Source: Cellulomonas persica (GTDB lineage: Bacteria; Actinomycetota; Actinomycetes; Actinomycetales; Cellulomonadaceae). Taken from it: a stretch of DNA of 64,000 nucleotides. The position numbers were made by a program, and so were the translations under genes. The notes under the pieces were generated by a model. It worked only from the letters and a program-made list of their open reading frames with translations, ran no database searches and was not told the origin of the DNA. The stretch spans positions 310,001-374,000 of the forward strand of contig NZ_BJUA01000001.1 of NCBI RefSeq assembly GCF_007989825.1. Direction: 5' to 3'. Of the stretch, positions 53,050-62,430 are shown one piece after another (the stretch's first letter is position 1; every line of letters begins with the position of its first letter).

Positions 53050-55350
53050 TCAGGACGCGGTGACCTCCGTCTCCGTCCAACGGTCGTCATCGCCGATCGC
53101 GTGGACGGGCCCGACCAGGCGAACGCTCGTGGCAGCAGCACGTTCCGCACACGTGCCGACCCAGAGCTGCAGCTCGCCCGGTTCGACGATCCGGGTCAGG
53201 TCGCGGCCGCTGAACGCGACGCGCGTCGTCGGGACGTCGAAGTGCACGACCGCGGAGGCGCCCGCGGCCAGGCTCAGCCGGCGGAAGCCGACCAGCTGCG
53301 CCACCGGACGCGTCACCGTCGCGACCGTGTCGTGGGCGTACAGCTGCACGACCTCGTCACCGTCCCTCTGGCCCGTGTTGGTCACCCGGACCGCGACGCG
53401 CACACGCCCGTCCGTGGGGACCTGCGCCTGCTCGGCCACGAGCTCGTCGTACGCGAACGTCGTGTACGACAGGCCGAAGCCGAACGGCCGCGCCGGGGTC
53501 GACGGCAGGTTGGTGACGTCGCCGTCTCCCCCGAGCGCCGGGTGCAGGTACGAGAACGGCTGCGATCCTGCGGGCCGGGGCAGGCTCACCGGGAGCCTGC
53601 CCGACGGGTTGACCCGCCCGGTCAGGACACCGGCGACCGCCGCGCCGCCCTCCTCACCCGGGAAGAACGCCTGGACCACGGCCGCGCACTGCTCGAGCGC
53701 CCAGCCGACCGCGTACGGCCGGCCCGTGAGCAGCACCAGGACCACCGGGGTGCCCGTGGCGAGCACGGCCTCGACGAGCTCGCGCTGCACACCCGGCAGC
53801 TCCAGGTCGTCGCGGTCGCAGCCCTCGCCGACGGTGGCGCGGCCGAACAGGCCCGCCCGGTCGCCGACGACGACCACCGCGACGTCGGCGCCGCTCGCCG
53901 CGTCGACCGCGGCGGCGAAGCCCGACCGGTCGTCGGTGTCGACCTCGCAGCCCGGTGCGGTCGTGATCTCGACGCCGTCCAGCTCCGACCGCAGCGCGGC
54001 CAGCACCGTCGGCACCTCGATGCCCACCGGGACCTCCGGGTGGTGCTCGAGGACGTGGTTCACGAACGAGTAGCAGCCGAACATCGCCTCGTGCTTGTCG
54101 GCGTTCGGGCCCACCACCGCGACCCGGCGCGGCGCGGGCTTCGACCCGCCGAGCAGCGGCAGGACGCCGTCGTTCGCGAGCAGCACGACCGACCGCTCCG
54201 CGAGCTGCGCGGCGACCGCACGGTGCTCGGGCGAGTCGAGGTCGACGTGCGTGGGGGGCTCGTCGTCGAACGTCGCGTCGAGCAGACCCAGCTCGGCCTT
54301 CTGCAGCAGCGCACGGGTGACGGCCCGGTCGACCAGCTTCTCGTCGACCTTGCCCTCGCGGATCGCGGTGATCAGGGGCTCGAGGAACGCGTCCCCCGTG
54401 GGCAGCTCGATGTCGACACCGGCGGCCAGCGCGAGGCCGGCGGCCTCGCCGAGGCCCTCCGCGACGTGGTGCAGGATGTCGAGGAACGCGACGCCGAAGT
54501 AGTCGGCGACCACGACCCCGTCGAAGCCCCACGCCCCGCGCAGCACGTGCGTGAGGTACGTCGGGTCCGCAGCGGTCGGAACGCCGTCGATCTCGGTGTA
54601 CGCGTGCATCACCGAGCGCACGCCGCCGTCGCGCACCGCCATCTCGAACGGCACGAGCAGCACGTCCGCGATCTCGCGCGGCCCCGCGTGCACCGGCCCG
54701 AAGTTGCGGCCGGACTGCGACGCGGAGTAGCCGACGAAGTGCTTGAGCGTCGCGTGGACGCCCGCCGACTGCAGCCCGCGCACGTACGCGGTGCCCGTGG
54801 CACCGACGAGGTACGGGTCCTCCGAGATGCACTCCTCGACCCGACCCCAGCGCGGGTCACGGATGACGTCGAGCACCGGGGCGAGGCCCTGGTGGACGCC
54901 GAGCGCGTGCATCGAGCCACCGATCAGCTCGGCCATCCGGCCGACGAGCTCGGGGTCGAACGCCGCGCCCCACGCGAGCGGCGTGGGGAAGGTCGCCGCC
55001 TGCCAGGCCGACAGCCCGGTCAGGCACTCCTCGTGGACGAGCGCCGGGATGCCCACCCTCTCGACGAGCTCGCGCTGCCGCCTCCAGAGCCAGCGCGCGC
55101 GCTCGACCGGGTCGACGGGGCGCGTGCCGTAGACCCGGGTCAGGTGACCCAGGCCGTGCCGCATCGCGTCGTCCAGACCGCCGTCACGCGTGAACTCGCC
55201 CTGGAGAGGGGCGACGACCTCGCCGTCGCCCTTCTCCCAGAAGCCGACGATCTGCGCCGTCTTCTCCTCGAGCGTGAGCCGCTCGACGATCTGTGCGACC
55301 CGCTCGGCGTCCGACGCACGCGCGTCCGCTGCGGGCAAAGGGGTACCCAT
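53050..55350 (-). CDS. GH3 beta-glycosidase (beta-glucosidase/beta-xylosidase type)
   Basis: 766 residues, no signal peptide, so cytoplasmic. The nucleophile is Asp283 in VVADYFG and the likely acid/base is Glu509 in VGEGCDRDDLELPG; KHFVGYSASQSGRNFGPVH and the C-terminal fibronectin type III-like domain (from about 640) complete the three-domain form. The closest memory match is GH3 beta-xylosidase/glucosidase. The preferred ATG at 55350 has GGAG 6 nt upstream; an in-frame ATG at 55365 is possible. Last gene of the sugar ABC operon. Confidence 0.93.
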   Translation of the reverse strand: MGTPLPAADARASDAERVAQIVERLTLEEKTAQIVGFWEKGDGEVVAPLQGEFTRDGGLDDAMRHGLGHLTRVYGTRPVDPVERARWLWRRQRELVERVGIPALVHEECLTGLSAWQAATFPTPLAWGAAFDPELVGRMAELIGGSMHALGVHQGLAPVLDVIRDPRWGRVEECISEDPYLVGATGTAYVRGLQSAGVHATLKHFVGYSASQSGRNFGPVHAGPREIADVLLVPFEMAVRDGGVRSVMHAYTEIDGVPTAADPTYLTHVLRGAWGFDGVVVADYFGVAFLDILHHVAEGLGEAAGLALAAGVDIELPTGDAFLEPLITAIREGKVDEKLVDRAVTRALLQKAELGLLDATFDDEPPTHVDLDSPEHRAVAAQLAERSVVLLANDGVLPLLGGSKPAPRRVAVVGPNADKHEAMFGCYSFVNHVLEHHPEVPVGIEVPTVLAALRSELDGVEITTAPGCEVDTDDRSGFAAAVDAASGADVAVVVVGDRAGLFGRATVGEGCDRDDLELPGVQRELVEAVLATGTPVVLVLLTGRPYAVGWALEQCAAVVQAFFPGEEGGAAVAGVLTGRVNPSGRLPVSLPRPAGSQPFSYLHPALGGDGDVTNLPSTPARPFGFGLSYTTFAYDELVAEQAQVPTDGRVRVAVRVTNTGQRDGDEVVQLYAHDTVATVTRPVAQLVGFRRLSLAAGASAVVHFDVPTTRVAFSGRDLTRIVEPGELQLWVGTCAERAAATSVRLVGPVHAIGDDDRWTETEVTAS

Positions 55351-55371
55351 GGTGCTCTCCGTCATCGTGGA

Positions 55372-56271
55372 TCAGCCCTTGACCGCGCCCTGCAGACCGC
55401 TGACGATCCGCTTCTGCATCGCGAGGAAGAAGATGAGGGCCGGGATCATCGCGAGCGAGGTGAAGGCGAAGACGCCCGCGATGTCGGTCGAGTGCTCTGC
55501 CGAGAAGTCCGCGACGCCCAGCGGCAGGGTCTTGTTGTCCCCGAGCAGCAGGAGCAGCGGCAGCAGGTAGGCGTTCCAGGAGCCGACGAACGCGAGCACG
55601 CCGACCGTCACGAGACCAGGCCCCGACAGCGGGAGCAGGATCCGCCAGAAGAACCCGAGGCGGCTGGCGCCGTCGAGCTGCGAGGCCTCCTCGAGCTCGT
55701 TCGGGATCGCCTGCAGGAACGGCCGCAGGATCACGACCGTCAGCGGCAACGCGTACGCCGCCTGCGGGAGCGCGATGCCCCACCACGTGTTCGACAGGTT
55801 GAGGTCACGGATGAGGATGAACAGCGGGATGACACCCACGGTCGCCGGGAACAGCAGACCCGCCACGAAGATCGTGTAGATCCCCTCGCGGCCCTTGAAC
55901 TTGTAGCGCGCGAGCGGGTAGGCCGCCATGACCCCGCAGATCACGACGAGCGCCGTCGTGATGAGCGCGATCACCGTCGAGTTGAGCGTGTAACGCCAGA
56001 AGTTCGAGTCGCTCAGGATTCCCGAGTAGTTCTTCAGGACCCAGGGGTCGGGCAGGCCGGACGGGTTGCGGATCAGGTCGCCGTTGGTGCGGAAGCCCGA
56101 GATCACGCCGTACAGCACCGGGCCGAGGGAGAACGCGACGACGATGAGCGCGATGAAGTAGATCCAGGGGTTACCGCCCCGCATCACGTTCGTCGAGCGG
56201 TTCGTGCGCCGTGCGGTCTTGGTGGCGGCGGCCGCTGCAGCGCCCTTCGGAGCGGCGGTGGCGGTGCTCAT
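55372..56271 (-). CDS. Carbohydrate ABC transporter permease (MalG-like)
   Basis: 299 residues with six membrane helices and the EAA loop EEASQLDGASRLGFFWRILLP. Its start overlaps the stop of the other permease (ATGA). Member of the CUT1 importer family. The N-terminal 30 residues are Ala/Lys/Arg-rich. Confidence 0.92.
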   Translation of the reverse strand: MSTATAAPKGAAAAAATKTARRTNRSTNVMRGGNPWIYFIALIVVAFSLGPVLYGVISGFRTNGDLIRNPSGLPDPWVLKNYSGILSDSNFWRYTLNSTVIALITTALVVICGVMAAYPLARYKFKGREGIYTIFVAGLLFPATVGVIPLFILIRDLNLSNTWWGIALPQAAYALPLTVVILRPFLQAIPNELEEASQLDGASRLGFFWRILLPLSGPGLVTVGVLAFVGSWNAYLLPLLLLLGDNKTLPLGVADFSAEHSTDIAGVFAFTSLAMIPALIFFLAMQKRIVSGLQGAVKG

Positions 56272-57314
56272 CGGGAGACCTTCTTCCGGCGGACGACCGT
56301 GGCTGTGTTGTCTCGGTTCATGATGAATCGCTGGTAGAGCAGCGCCATGACGAGCGCGACGATGAAGAGGATCACCGAGGCCGCCGAGGCGATGCCGTAG
56401 TTGGAGCGCTGCGTGCCCTGCTGGACGAGGAAGGTCGCCATCGTGCTGGTCGCGTTGGCGGGGCCACCTCCGGTGAGGACCCACACCATGTCGAAGAGCT
56501 GCAGCGAGCCGATCATCGACAGGAACGCCCACGTGCGCAGGGTCGGGCCGAGCATCGGGATCGTGACGCGCCGCTGGATCTGCCACCAGGAGGCGCCGTC
56601 GAGCTGGGCCGCCTCGTAGAGCTCCTCGGGCACGCCCTGCAGGCCGGCGAGGAACAGGATGATCGCCATGCCGAGGTACTTCCAGGTCAGCACCGCGATC
56701 ACGGCGGGCAGCGCCCACTCGAGGCTGCCGGTGAAGCCTTGTTTCGGCCCGCTCAACCCGACGCTGGAGAGCACCGTGTCGATGATGCCCTCGTTCGGGA
56801 CGAACATCTGGTACCAGATGACACCCGCGATGACCTCGGACAGCACGTACGGGACGAAGATGATCGTCCGCAGGATCCCCTGGCCGCGCATCTTGCGGTT
56901 CAGCAGCAGCGCGATGGCCAGGCCGAGCGGGAGCTGGATGGCGATCGACGCCACCACGATGATCATGTTGTGCTGGAACGCCTCGATGAACTCGGGGTTC
57001 TCGAGCACGCGACGGTAGTTGTCGAGACCGACGAACCTCTCGAAGTCGCCGTACCCCTTCCACTTGAAGAAGGAGATCTGGACGGCGCGTGCGATCGGCA
57101 CGACGACGAACAGGCCGAGCAGTGCGAGGGCGGGCGCCACGAACAGCGTGATCTCGAGACCCTTGCGGAACGGACCACTCCCGCGGCGTCCGGCCGACCG
57201 GCCGGTCGCCGGCCGCGCCGAAGCGCGACCGGCGACCGGGACGGTCGGGTTGGACGTCGCAGGCGAGGCGGGGGCGCCCATCTGGGCGGTCGCTTCGTCT
57301 GCCACGTCGATCAC
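56268..57314 (-). CDS. Carbohydrate ABC transporter permease (MalF-like)
   Basis: 348 residues. Six helices after a 50-residue Ala/Gly/Arg-rich tail; EAA loop EEAAQLDG-type (LYEAAQLDGASWWQIQRRVTIP). GTG at 57314 overlaps the stop of the binding-protein gene by 4 nt. No ATPase gene lies in this operon, so a shared MsiK-type ATPase encoded elsewhere is expected, as in other Actinobacteria. Confidence 0.92.
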   Translation of the reverse strand: MIDVADEATAQMGAPASPATSNPTVPVAGRASARPATGRSAGRRGSGPFRKGLEITLFVAPALALLGLFVVVPIARAVQISFFKWKGYGDFERFVGLDNYRRVLENPEFIEAFQHNMIIVVASIAIQLPLGLAIALLLNRKMRGQGILRTIIFVPYVLSEVIAGVIWYQMFVPNEGIIDTVLSSVGLSGPKQGFTGSLEWALPAVIAVLTWKYLGMAIILFLAGLQGVPEELYEAAQLDGASWWQIQRRVTIPMLGPTLRTWAFLSMIGSLQLFDMVWVLTGGGPANATSTMATFLVQQGTQRSNYGIASAASVILFIVALVMALLYQRFIMNRDNTATVVRRKKVSR

Positions 57315-58636
57315 TTCTCCGCGTCAGCCGCCGCCTGGGTGGCGTCGACGATGTCCTGCGGGCTGGCCTTACCGGCGAACAGGTCGACGATCTTGGCGTT
57401 CATCGCGTCACCGATCGCCTTGCCGAAGGCCGTGTCGAAGTACAGCTGGATGAACGGGGCCGCGTCACGGACCTCGAGGAGGCTCGCCAGCGCCGCGTCC
57501 GAGACGTACTTCGACGCCGTCGGGTTGGTCGGCAGACCCATGTCGAGCTCCGCGAAGCCCTTCTGGATCTCGTCGGACAGCAGGTACTGCGCGAAGTCCA
57601 CGGCAGCGTCGGGCGCGTCCTTGCTCACGGCCCACGCGTCACCGCCACCCAGCTGGGCAGCCGGGTCGCCGTCACCGTTCGAGACGGCCGGGAACGCGAA
57701 CCACGCGAGGTTCGAGCCGATGCCGTCCTCGCCGAGCTCGTCGGTGATGCCCTGCATCACGCCGGGCTCCCAGTGACCCTGGAGCTCGATCGCGACCTTG
57801 CCCGTGGCGAGCATGCCCGAGGCGCTCGACGGGCCCTTCTGGGCGACGGTGCTCAGGAAGCCGTCGTTGAAGGGCTCGGCGTCCAGGAGCTCCTGGAGCG
57901 ACTCACCGGCGCGCAGGAAGCACGGGTCGGAGAAGTCGTACGACGACAGCGCGCCCACGAGGGTGTCCTGCGAGCACTGGCGCAGCGCGAACTGGTACCA
58001 GTAGTGCGCAGCCGGCCAGCCCTCACCGGCACCGACCGACAGCGGCGTGATGCCCGCGGCCTTGAGCTTGTCGATCGCGGCGTACATCTCGTCCCACGTG
58101 GCCGGGGGCGCCGAGATGCCGGCCTGCTCGAAGAGGGCCTTGTTGTACCAGAAGCCCACCACACCGAGCGAGAACGGCAGCGCGTAGGTCTTGCCCTCGA
58201 CCTGGAAGCCGGCCACGGAGCCACCGAGCTTGGCGATCGTCTCCGCCGCCGCGTCCGAGATGTCCTTCGTGATGCCCGCGTTGACGTGGTCGCGCAGCTC
58301 GCCGCCGCCACGCTCCATGTAGATGTCCGGGGCGTCCCCGGCCTGGAACGCGGCCTCGAGCTTCGTGATCATGTCCTCGTGCTGCATGGCGCTCACCTCG
58401 ACGGTGACGCCCGGGTTGGCAGCCTCGAAGTCCTTCGCGACCTTGTCGTAGTAGACCTTGCCGTCACCCGTGTTGGAGTTGTGCCACCACGAGATGGTGA
58501 CCTTCTCACCCTTGTCCCCGCCGCCGCCGGTCGTGCCGTCGCCGGACGGGGAGTCGCCGCCGTTGGAGCAAGCGGCGAGGAGTGCGATCGTCGTCGCGAG
58601 CGCGATGCCCGCAGTTGCACGACGCATGCGTGCCAT
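57311..58636 (-). CDS. Sugar-binding lipoprotein of a CUT1 ABC importer
   Basis: 441 residues. Lipobox LLAAC (Cys near 23), Gly/Ser linker, then a family 1 solute-binding fold (TISWWHNSNTGDGKVYYDKVAKDFEAANP-type start; GVVGFWYNKALFEQAG). The ATG at 58636 has AAGGGA about 6 nt upstream and is preferred to more upstream starts. The aromatic-rich pocket is consistent with an oligosaccharide ligand, perhaps xylo- or cello-oligosaccharide judging from the GH3 partner. Confidence 0.92.
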   Translation of the reverse strand: MARMRRATAGIALATTIALLAACSNGGDSPSGDGTTGGGGDKGEKVTISWWHNSNTGDGKVYYDKVAKDFEAANPGVTVEVSAMQHEDMITKLEAAFQAGDAPDIYMERGGGELRDHVNAGITKDISDAAAETIAKLGGSVAGFQVEGKTYALPFSLGVVGFWYNKALFEQAGISAPPATWDEMYAAIDKLKAAGITPLSVGAGEGWPAAHYWYQFALRQCSQDTLVGALSSYDFSDPCFLRAGESLQELLDAEPFNDGFLSTVAQKGPSSASGMLATGKVAIELQGHWEPGVMQGITDELGEDGIGSNLAWFAFPAVSNGDGDPAAQLGGGDAWAVSKDAPDAAVDFAQYLLSDEIQKGFAELDMGLPTNPTASKYVSDAALASLLEVRDAAPFIQLYFDTAFGKAIGDAMNAKIVDLFAGKASPQDIVDATQAAADAEK

Positions 58637-58679
58637 GTCTGGTCCCTTCGATCTTCGTTGACCCACCTGGACGCTGAGG

Positions 58680-58759
58680 AGCATGGCAAAGTTTCGGGCG
58701 ACGCGTCAATCGTTATCGACACCGATATCGACACCGTTATGAAACCGATGCCATAGGAT
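58680..58759. promoter_or_regulatory. Divergent promoter and LacI-type operator array of the sugar locus
   Basis: Minus strand: TTGACG (58704-58709), 18-nt spacer, CATGCT (58680-58685) for the importer operon. Plus strand: TAGGAT (58754-58759) 6 nt before the lacI GTG. Between them are three 12-bp direct-repeat units (58710-58721, 58722-58733, 58734-58745), and TATCG-ACAC-CGATA (58714-58727) is a perfect dyad. The array overlaps the lacI -35 position and abuts the importer -35, fitting repression of both by the LacI protein. Confidence 0.7.
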
Positions 58760-58765
58760 CGCCGC

Positions 58766-59767
58766 GTGGAGCACTCAGGCCGGGTCAAGATGGCCGACGT
58801 CGCCCGTCAGGCGGGCGTTTCGGTGGCGACCGTGTCCAAGGTCGTCAACGGTCGGTACGGGGTCGCGCAGGCGACCCTCGACCGCGTCCAGCAGGTCATC
58901 TCCGAGCTCGGCTACGAGGCCAGCCTCGGCGCGTCGAGCCTGCGATCGCACCGCACGCACGTGGTCGGGATCCTCGTCGCCGAGTTCGAGCCGTTCTCCA
59001 CCGAGCTCCTCAAGGGCGCCTCCGACGCGATCGGCTCGACCGACTACGAGCTGCTCGCCTACTCCGCCGGCGGGCGCCGCGCGGACGTCGGCTGGGAGCG
59101 CCGGTACCTGTCGCGCCTCGGCGGCACGCTCATCGACGGCGCGATCATCGTGACCCCCACGGTGGTCGACGCGCGCAGCGTCATCCCCGTCGTCGCGATC
59201 GACCCGCACACCGGCCCGTCCGGTCTGCCGACCGTCGACTCCGACAACTTCGCCGGCGCCGTCATGGCGACCGAGCACCTGCTGCGCCTCGGCCACCGCC
59301 GCATCGGCCTCATGGGCGGGCGCCCCGACCTCGAGTCCGCGCGGCTGCGCGAGGCGGGGTTCCGCGCCGCGATGACGTCCGCCGGGCTGACGGTCGACGA
59401 GACCCTCGTCGTCAACGGTGGCTTCCGCCAGGACACCGCGACGCAGCCCGCGCGCGACCTGCTCGACCGCCCCGACCGCCCGACCGCGGTGTTCGCCGCG
59501 AACGACCTGTCGGCGATCCGTACCGTCGAGGTCGCGCGCGAGCTCGGGCTGCGCGTGCCCGACGACCTGTCCGTGGTCGGGTTCGACAACGTCCCCGAGT
59601 CCGCGCTCTGCGACCCGCCGCTGACGACCGTCAGCCAGCCGCTGCGCGACATCGGCGCGCGCGCGCTGCACCTGCTCATCGACCTGCTCGCCGAGAGGGA
59701 CGTGCCGACGCACCTGCGCCTGCCCACGGCCCTGATCGAGCGCGCGTCCTGCCGCCCGCTGGGCTGA
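58766..59767 (+). CDS. LacI-family transcriptional regulator
   Basis: 333 residues. N-terminal HTH with MADVARQAGVSVATVSKVVNG (about 9-29) split over the usual helix-turn-helix and hinge, then a periplasmic-binding-protein-like sensor domain with HLLRLGHRRIGLM and FAANDLSAIRTVEVARELGLRVP. GTG at 58766 follows TAGGAT by 6 nt. Divergent from the sugar operon it most likely represses; the operator array lies between them. The sugar ligand is not known. Confidence 0.92.
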   Translation: MEHSGRVKMADVARQAGVSVATVSKVVNGRYGVAQATLDRVQQVISELGYEASLGASSLRSHRTHVVGILVAEFEPFSTELLKGASDAIGSTDYELLAYSAGGRRADVGWERRYLSRLGGTLIDGAIIVTPTVVDARSVIPVVAIDPHTGPSGLPTVDSDNFAGAVMATEHLLRLGHRRIGLMGGRPDLESARLREAGFRAAMTSAGLTVDETLVVNGGFRQDTATQPARDLLDRPDRPTAVFAANDLSAIRTVEVARELGLRVPDDLSVVGFDNVPESALCDPPLTTVSQPLRDIGARALHLLIDLLAERDVPTHLRLPTALIERASCRPLG

Positions 59768-59800
59768 CCTCCCCGGTGCCCGTCGGCACGCGCGGCACGG

Positions 59801-61459
59801 TCAGTGCACGACCGTGCCCGCTGCGTCGTCGGCCTCGTCCGTCACCGAGCCCTCGCGGATGTGCCGCGTGACCCACGGCGCGATCGCGAACATGGCGCCC
59901 GCGAACACGAGGGCGACCGCCCCGATCCCGCCGAAGTACGCGGTCGGGCTCGCGTCGCTCGTCACCTGCACGAGCTGTGCCGTGATCGCGTTGCCCGCGC
60001 TCGTCGCGAGGAACCACAGCGCCATCGCCTGACCCTTGAACGCGCGCGGCGCGAGCAAGGTCGTCGCGGCCAGGCCGACGGGCGACAGGCACAGCTCGCC
60101 GATCGTCTGCACGACGTAGACCACGACGAGCACCCACCACGGCGACGTGCCGTCGCCCGCGACCGCCGACGCCCCCGCGAGGAACAGGAACGACAGGGCG
60201 GCGAACGTCAGACCGATCGCGAACTTCACGGCGGTCGGCGGCCGGTCGTCGAGCTTGACCCACAGCCACGCGAACACCGGCGCGAGGATGATGATCGAGG
60301 CCGGGTTGACCGACTGGAAGAAGGCGGGCGAGACCTCGATGCCGAAGATCTCGAGGTCCGTGTGGTCACGCGCGTAGGCCGACAGCGTGCTCGCGGCCTG
60401 CTCGAAGATCATCCAGAACAGCATCGCGGCGACGAACAGCGGGATGTACGCACGCAGGCGCGACCGCTCGCGCTCCGTGACCTTGGGCGAGCGGAACATG
60501 ACCCAGAACGTCGCGACCGGCGCCGCGAGCGCGATGTACGACAGCGCGTCGACGAGCGTCGTCGTCGTGAAGCCACCCGAGACGAGCGCCGCGACGCCGA
60601 GGGCCACGACGCATCCGGCCGCGACCGCGACGACGAGGCGCACGACCCCCGCGCGGTCCGCGGACGTCAGCGGGTTCGGGGGCTCGTCGCCGGCGCCGCC
60701 CAGCAGGCCACGCCCCGCGACGAAGAACACGAGAGCGATCGCCATGCCGACCGCGGCGACCGCGAAACCGGCGTGGTACCCGCCGATCTCCCGCGCGATG
60801 CCCACGAGGATCGGCGCGAGCAGTGAGCCCAGGTTGATGCCCATGTAGAAGATCGAGAACCCCGAGTCGCGCCGCACGTCGTCGCGCGAGTACAGGTCGC
60901 CGACCATGCTCGAGACGTTGGGCTTGAGCAGGCCCGTGCCGAGCGCGACGAGCACGATCCCCAGGTACGCGGTCGACGTGCTCGGGACCGCCAGGCTCAC
61001 GTGACCGGCCGCGATCACGACCCCGCCGTAGAGCACCGAGCGGCGCGCGCCGATCATGCGGTCCGCGAGCCAGCCGCCGATCACCGACAGCAGGTACACC
61101 GACGCGCCGTACGCGGCGACGACCGCGTTGCCCAGGTCGTCCTCGAGCCCGAGACCGCCGTTCGCGAGCGTGTCGGTGAGGAAGTACAGCAGGATCGCCC
61201 GCATGCCGTAGTAGCTGAACCGCTCCCACAGCTCCGTCCCGAACAGGGTCATCAGGCCGAGCGGGTGGCCGAAGAACGCGCGGTCACGCGGGACCGGTCC
61301 GCGCGACCGGCCGACGCGCAGCACGGCGTCGTCGTTCAGGTGCGCGTCCCCCGGCGTGGGGTCGATCGGGCTCTGCTCGGGTCCGCTGCGTCGCGGTCCG
61401 CTCCGGTCCCGCCGCCTGCGTTCCGGCTGGTCATCACGATCCATGCCGTCATGGTCCAT
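59801..61459 (-). CDS. POT/PTR2-family peptide transporter
   Basis: 552 residues, about 14 helices. Proton-coupled di/tripeptide importer with signature GTELWERFSYYGMRA (ExxERFxYYG) and KPNVSSMVGDLY. It has a 60-residue charged N-terminal extension rich in Asp/Arg before the first helix. ATG at 61459 follows CACGAT by 6 nt, so the long start is supported by the promoter position. Confidence 0.9.
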   Translation of the reverse strand: MDHDGMDRDDQPERRRRDRSGPRRSGPEQSPIDPTPGDAHLNDDAVLRVGRSRGPVPRDRAFFGHPLGLMTLFGTELWERFSYYGMRAILLYFLTDTLANGGLGLEDDLGNAVVAAYGASVYLLSVIGGWLADRMIGARRSVLYGGVVIAAGHVSLAVPSTSTAYLGIVLVALGTGLLKPNVSSMVGDLYSRDDVRRDSGFSIFYMGINLGSLLAPILVGIAREIGGYHAGFAVAAVGMAIALVFFVAGRGLLGGAGDEPPNPLTSADRAGVVRLVVAVAAGCVVALGVAALVSGGFTTTTLVDALSYIALAAPVATFWVMFRSPKVTERERSRLRAYIPLFVAAMLFWMIFEQAASTLSAYARDHTDLEIFGIEVSPAFFQSVNPASIIILAPVFAWLWVKLDDRPPTAVKFAIGLTFAALSFLFLAGASAVAGDGTSPWWVLVVVYVVQTIGELCLSPVGLAATTLLAPRAFKGQAMALWFLATSAGNAITAQLVQVTSDASPTAYFGGIGAVALVFAGAMFAIAPWVTRHIREGSVTDEADDAAGTVVH

Positions 61460-61543
61460 CCGCCCATCGTGGAGCGCCCGGGACCCCCTCACCACCTGAG
61501 TGCCGGTGCCGCGTGGTAGGGCAGGCGGTCAGTCGGACGCCGC

Positions 61544-61568
61544 GCGGACGCCGTCGGGGCGCGTCCGC
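61544..61568 (-). terminator. Hairpin after the acetyltransferase gene
   Basis: Perfect 8-bp arms (61544-61551, 61561-61568) with a 9-nt loop, 7 nt downstream of the acetyltransferase stop. No T-run. Confidence 0.45.
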
Positions 61569-61574
61569 TCGCGC

Positions 61575-62147
61575 TCAGCGTGCGGTGTCGCCGAACTGCC
61601 CCGCGCGGTACTCGTCCTCGAGCAGGCCCATGTCGATCGCGTCGCACCAGCGGTCGCCGTCGCGGTACGCGTCACGACGCCGCCCCTCGACCCGGAACCC
61701 GAGGTTCTCGTACAGCGCCTGCGCACGCGAGTTGATCGACAGGACGTCGAGCCCCACGCGGTGCAGGCCGAGGCCGTCGAACGCGAACCCGAGCACGAGC
61801 TCGATCGCCTCGGTGCCGTACCCGCGACCCCGGTAGCCGGGACGCATCGCGAGCCGCAGCGACGCGCTGCCCAGGTACTCGTCGATGTCGTCCAGGACGA
61901 TCTCACCGAGGTACTCGTCATGGCCGACGAGCGTGATGGCGAGGTCGACGCGCCCCGGCAGCTGTCCGACGGTCGCGCACCACGTCCGCGCCTGCTCGAG
62001 CGTGAAGTCGCGGGTGGTCCCCGTCAGCCGCTTGCCCTCGGGGTCGCTCACCGACTCCCACAGCGCCTCGGCGTCGTCCGCGCGGATCGGACGGAGCGTG
62101 AGCATCTCGCCCTGCAGCGTCGGCTTCTCGACGCGCGTCGTCGTCAT
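61575..62147 (-). CDS. GNAT-family N-acetyltransferase (RimJ/RimL-like)
   Basis: 190 residues. The acetyl-CoA loop is RPGYRGRGYGTEAIELVL, followed by GLHRVGLDVLSINSRAQALYENLGF, both diagnostic of GNAT. The acceptor is not known. ATG at 62147 has GGGGGAGGG just upstream; TACCCT further upstream (about 35 nt) is a likely -10, so this is a normal leadered gene. Upstream on the minus strand is the CBM9 gene. Confidence 0.88.
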   Translation of the reverse strand: MTTTRVEKPTLQGEMLTLRPIRADDAEALWESVSDPEGKRLTGTTRDFTLEQARTWCATVGQLPGRVDLAITLVGHDEYLGEIVLDDIDEYLGSASLRLAMRPGYRGRGYGTEAIELVLGFAFDGLGLHRVGLDVLSINSRAQALYENLGFRVEGRRRDAYRDGDRWCDAIDMGLLEDEYRAGQFGDTAR

Positions 62148-62353
62148 CGGCCCTCCCCCGGTCGGTCCCCCGAGGGTAGTGCTGCGTCCGGCTCCCCGGC
62201 AGGGACCTTCGCCGCGGCGGGGTGTCGCACTCCGCGTGCCGGCGTGCGCGGCGGCGGGGAACGAGAGCGCGCGACCGGACGGCAGCACGACGACGGGGCG
62301 ACGACCACGACCGACGACGACCGACGACGAGCGATGACGACGGGCATGACGAC

Positions 62354-62427
62354 GGCGGCGCCGCGGAGCTCAGCCAGACTCCGCGACGCCGCCGCGTCCA
62401 TGACCGGGCCGGACGTGTCCGGCCCGG
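62354..62427 (-). terminator. Two hairpins after the CBM9/Ig-like gene
   Basis: The first, directly after the stop, has perfect 10-bp arms (62404-62413, 62418-62427) with a 4-nt loop. The second has 15-bp arms with one mismatch (62354-62368, 62379-62393). Between 62288 and 62350 the sequence is a low-complexity CGACGA-type repeat. Confidence 0.7.
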
Positions 62428-62430
62428 CGA

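Noticed and set aside
52870..56337. Plus-strand open frame of about 1155 codons opposite the GH3 and permease genes
   Set aside because: Same reason: shadow of the minus-strand genes, low-complexity Arg/Asp/Val composition, and it begins inside hairpins of the convergent junction.
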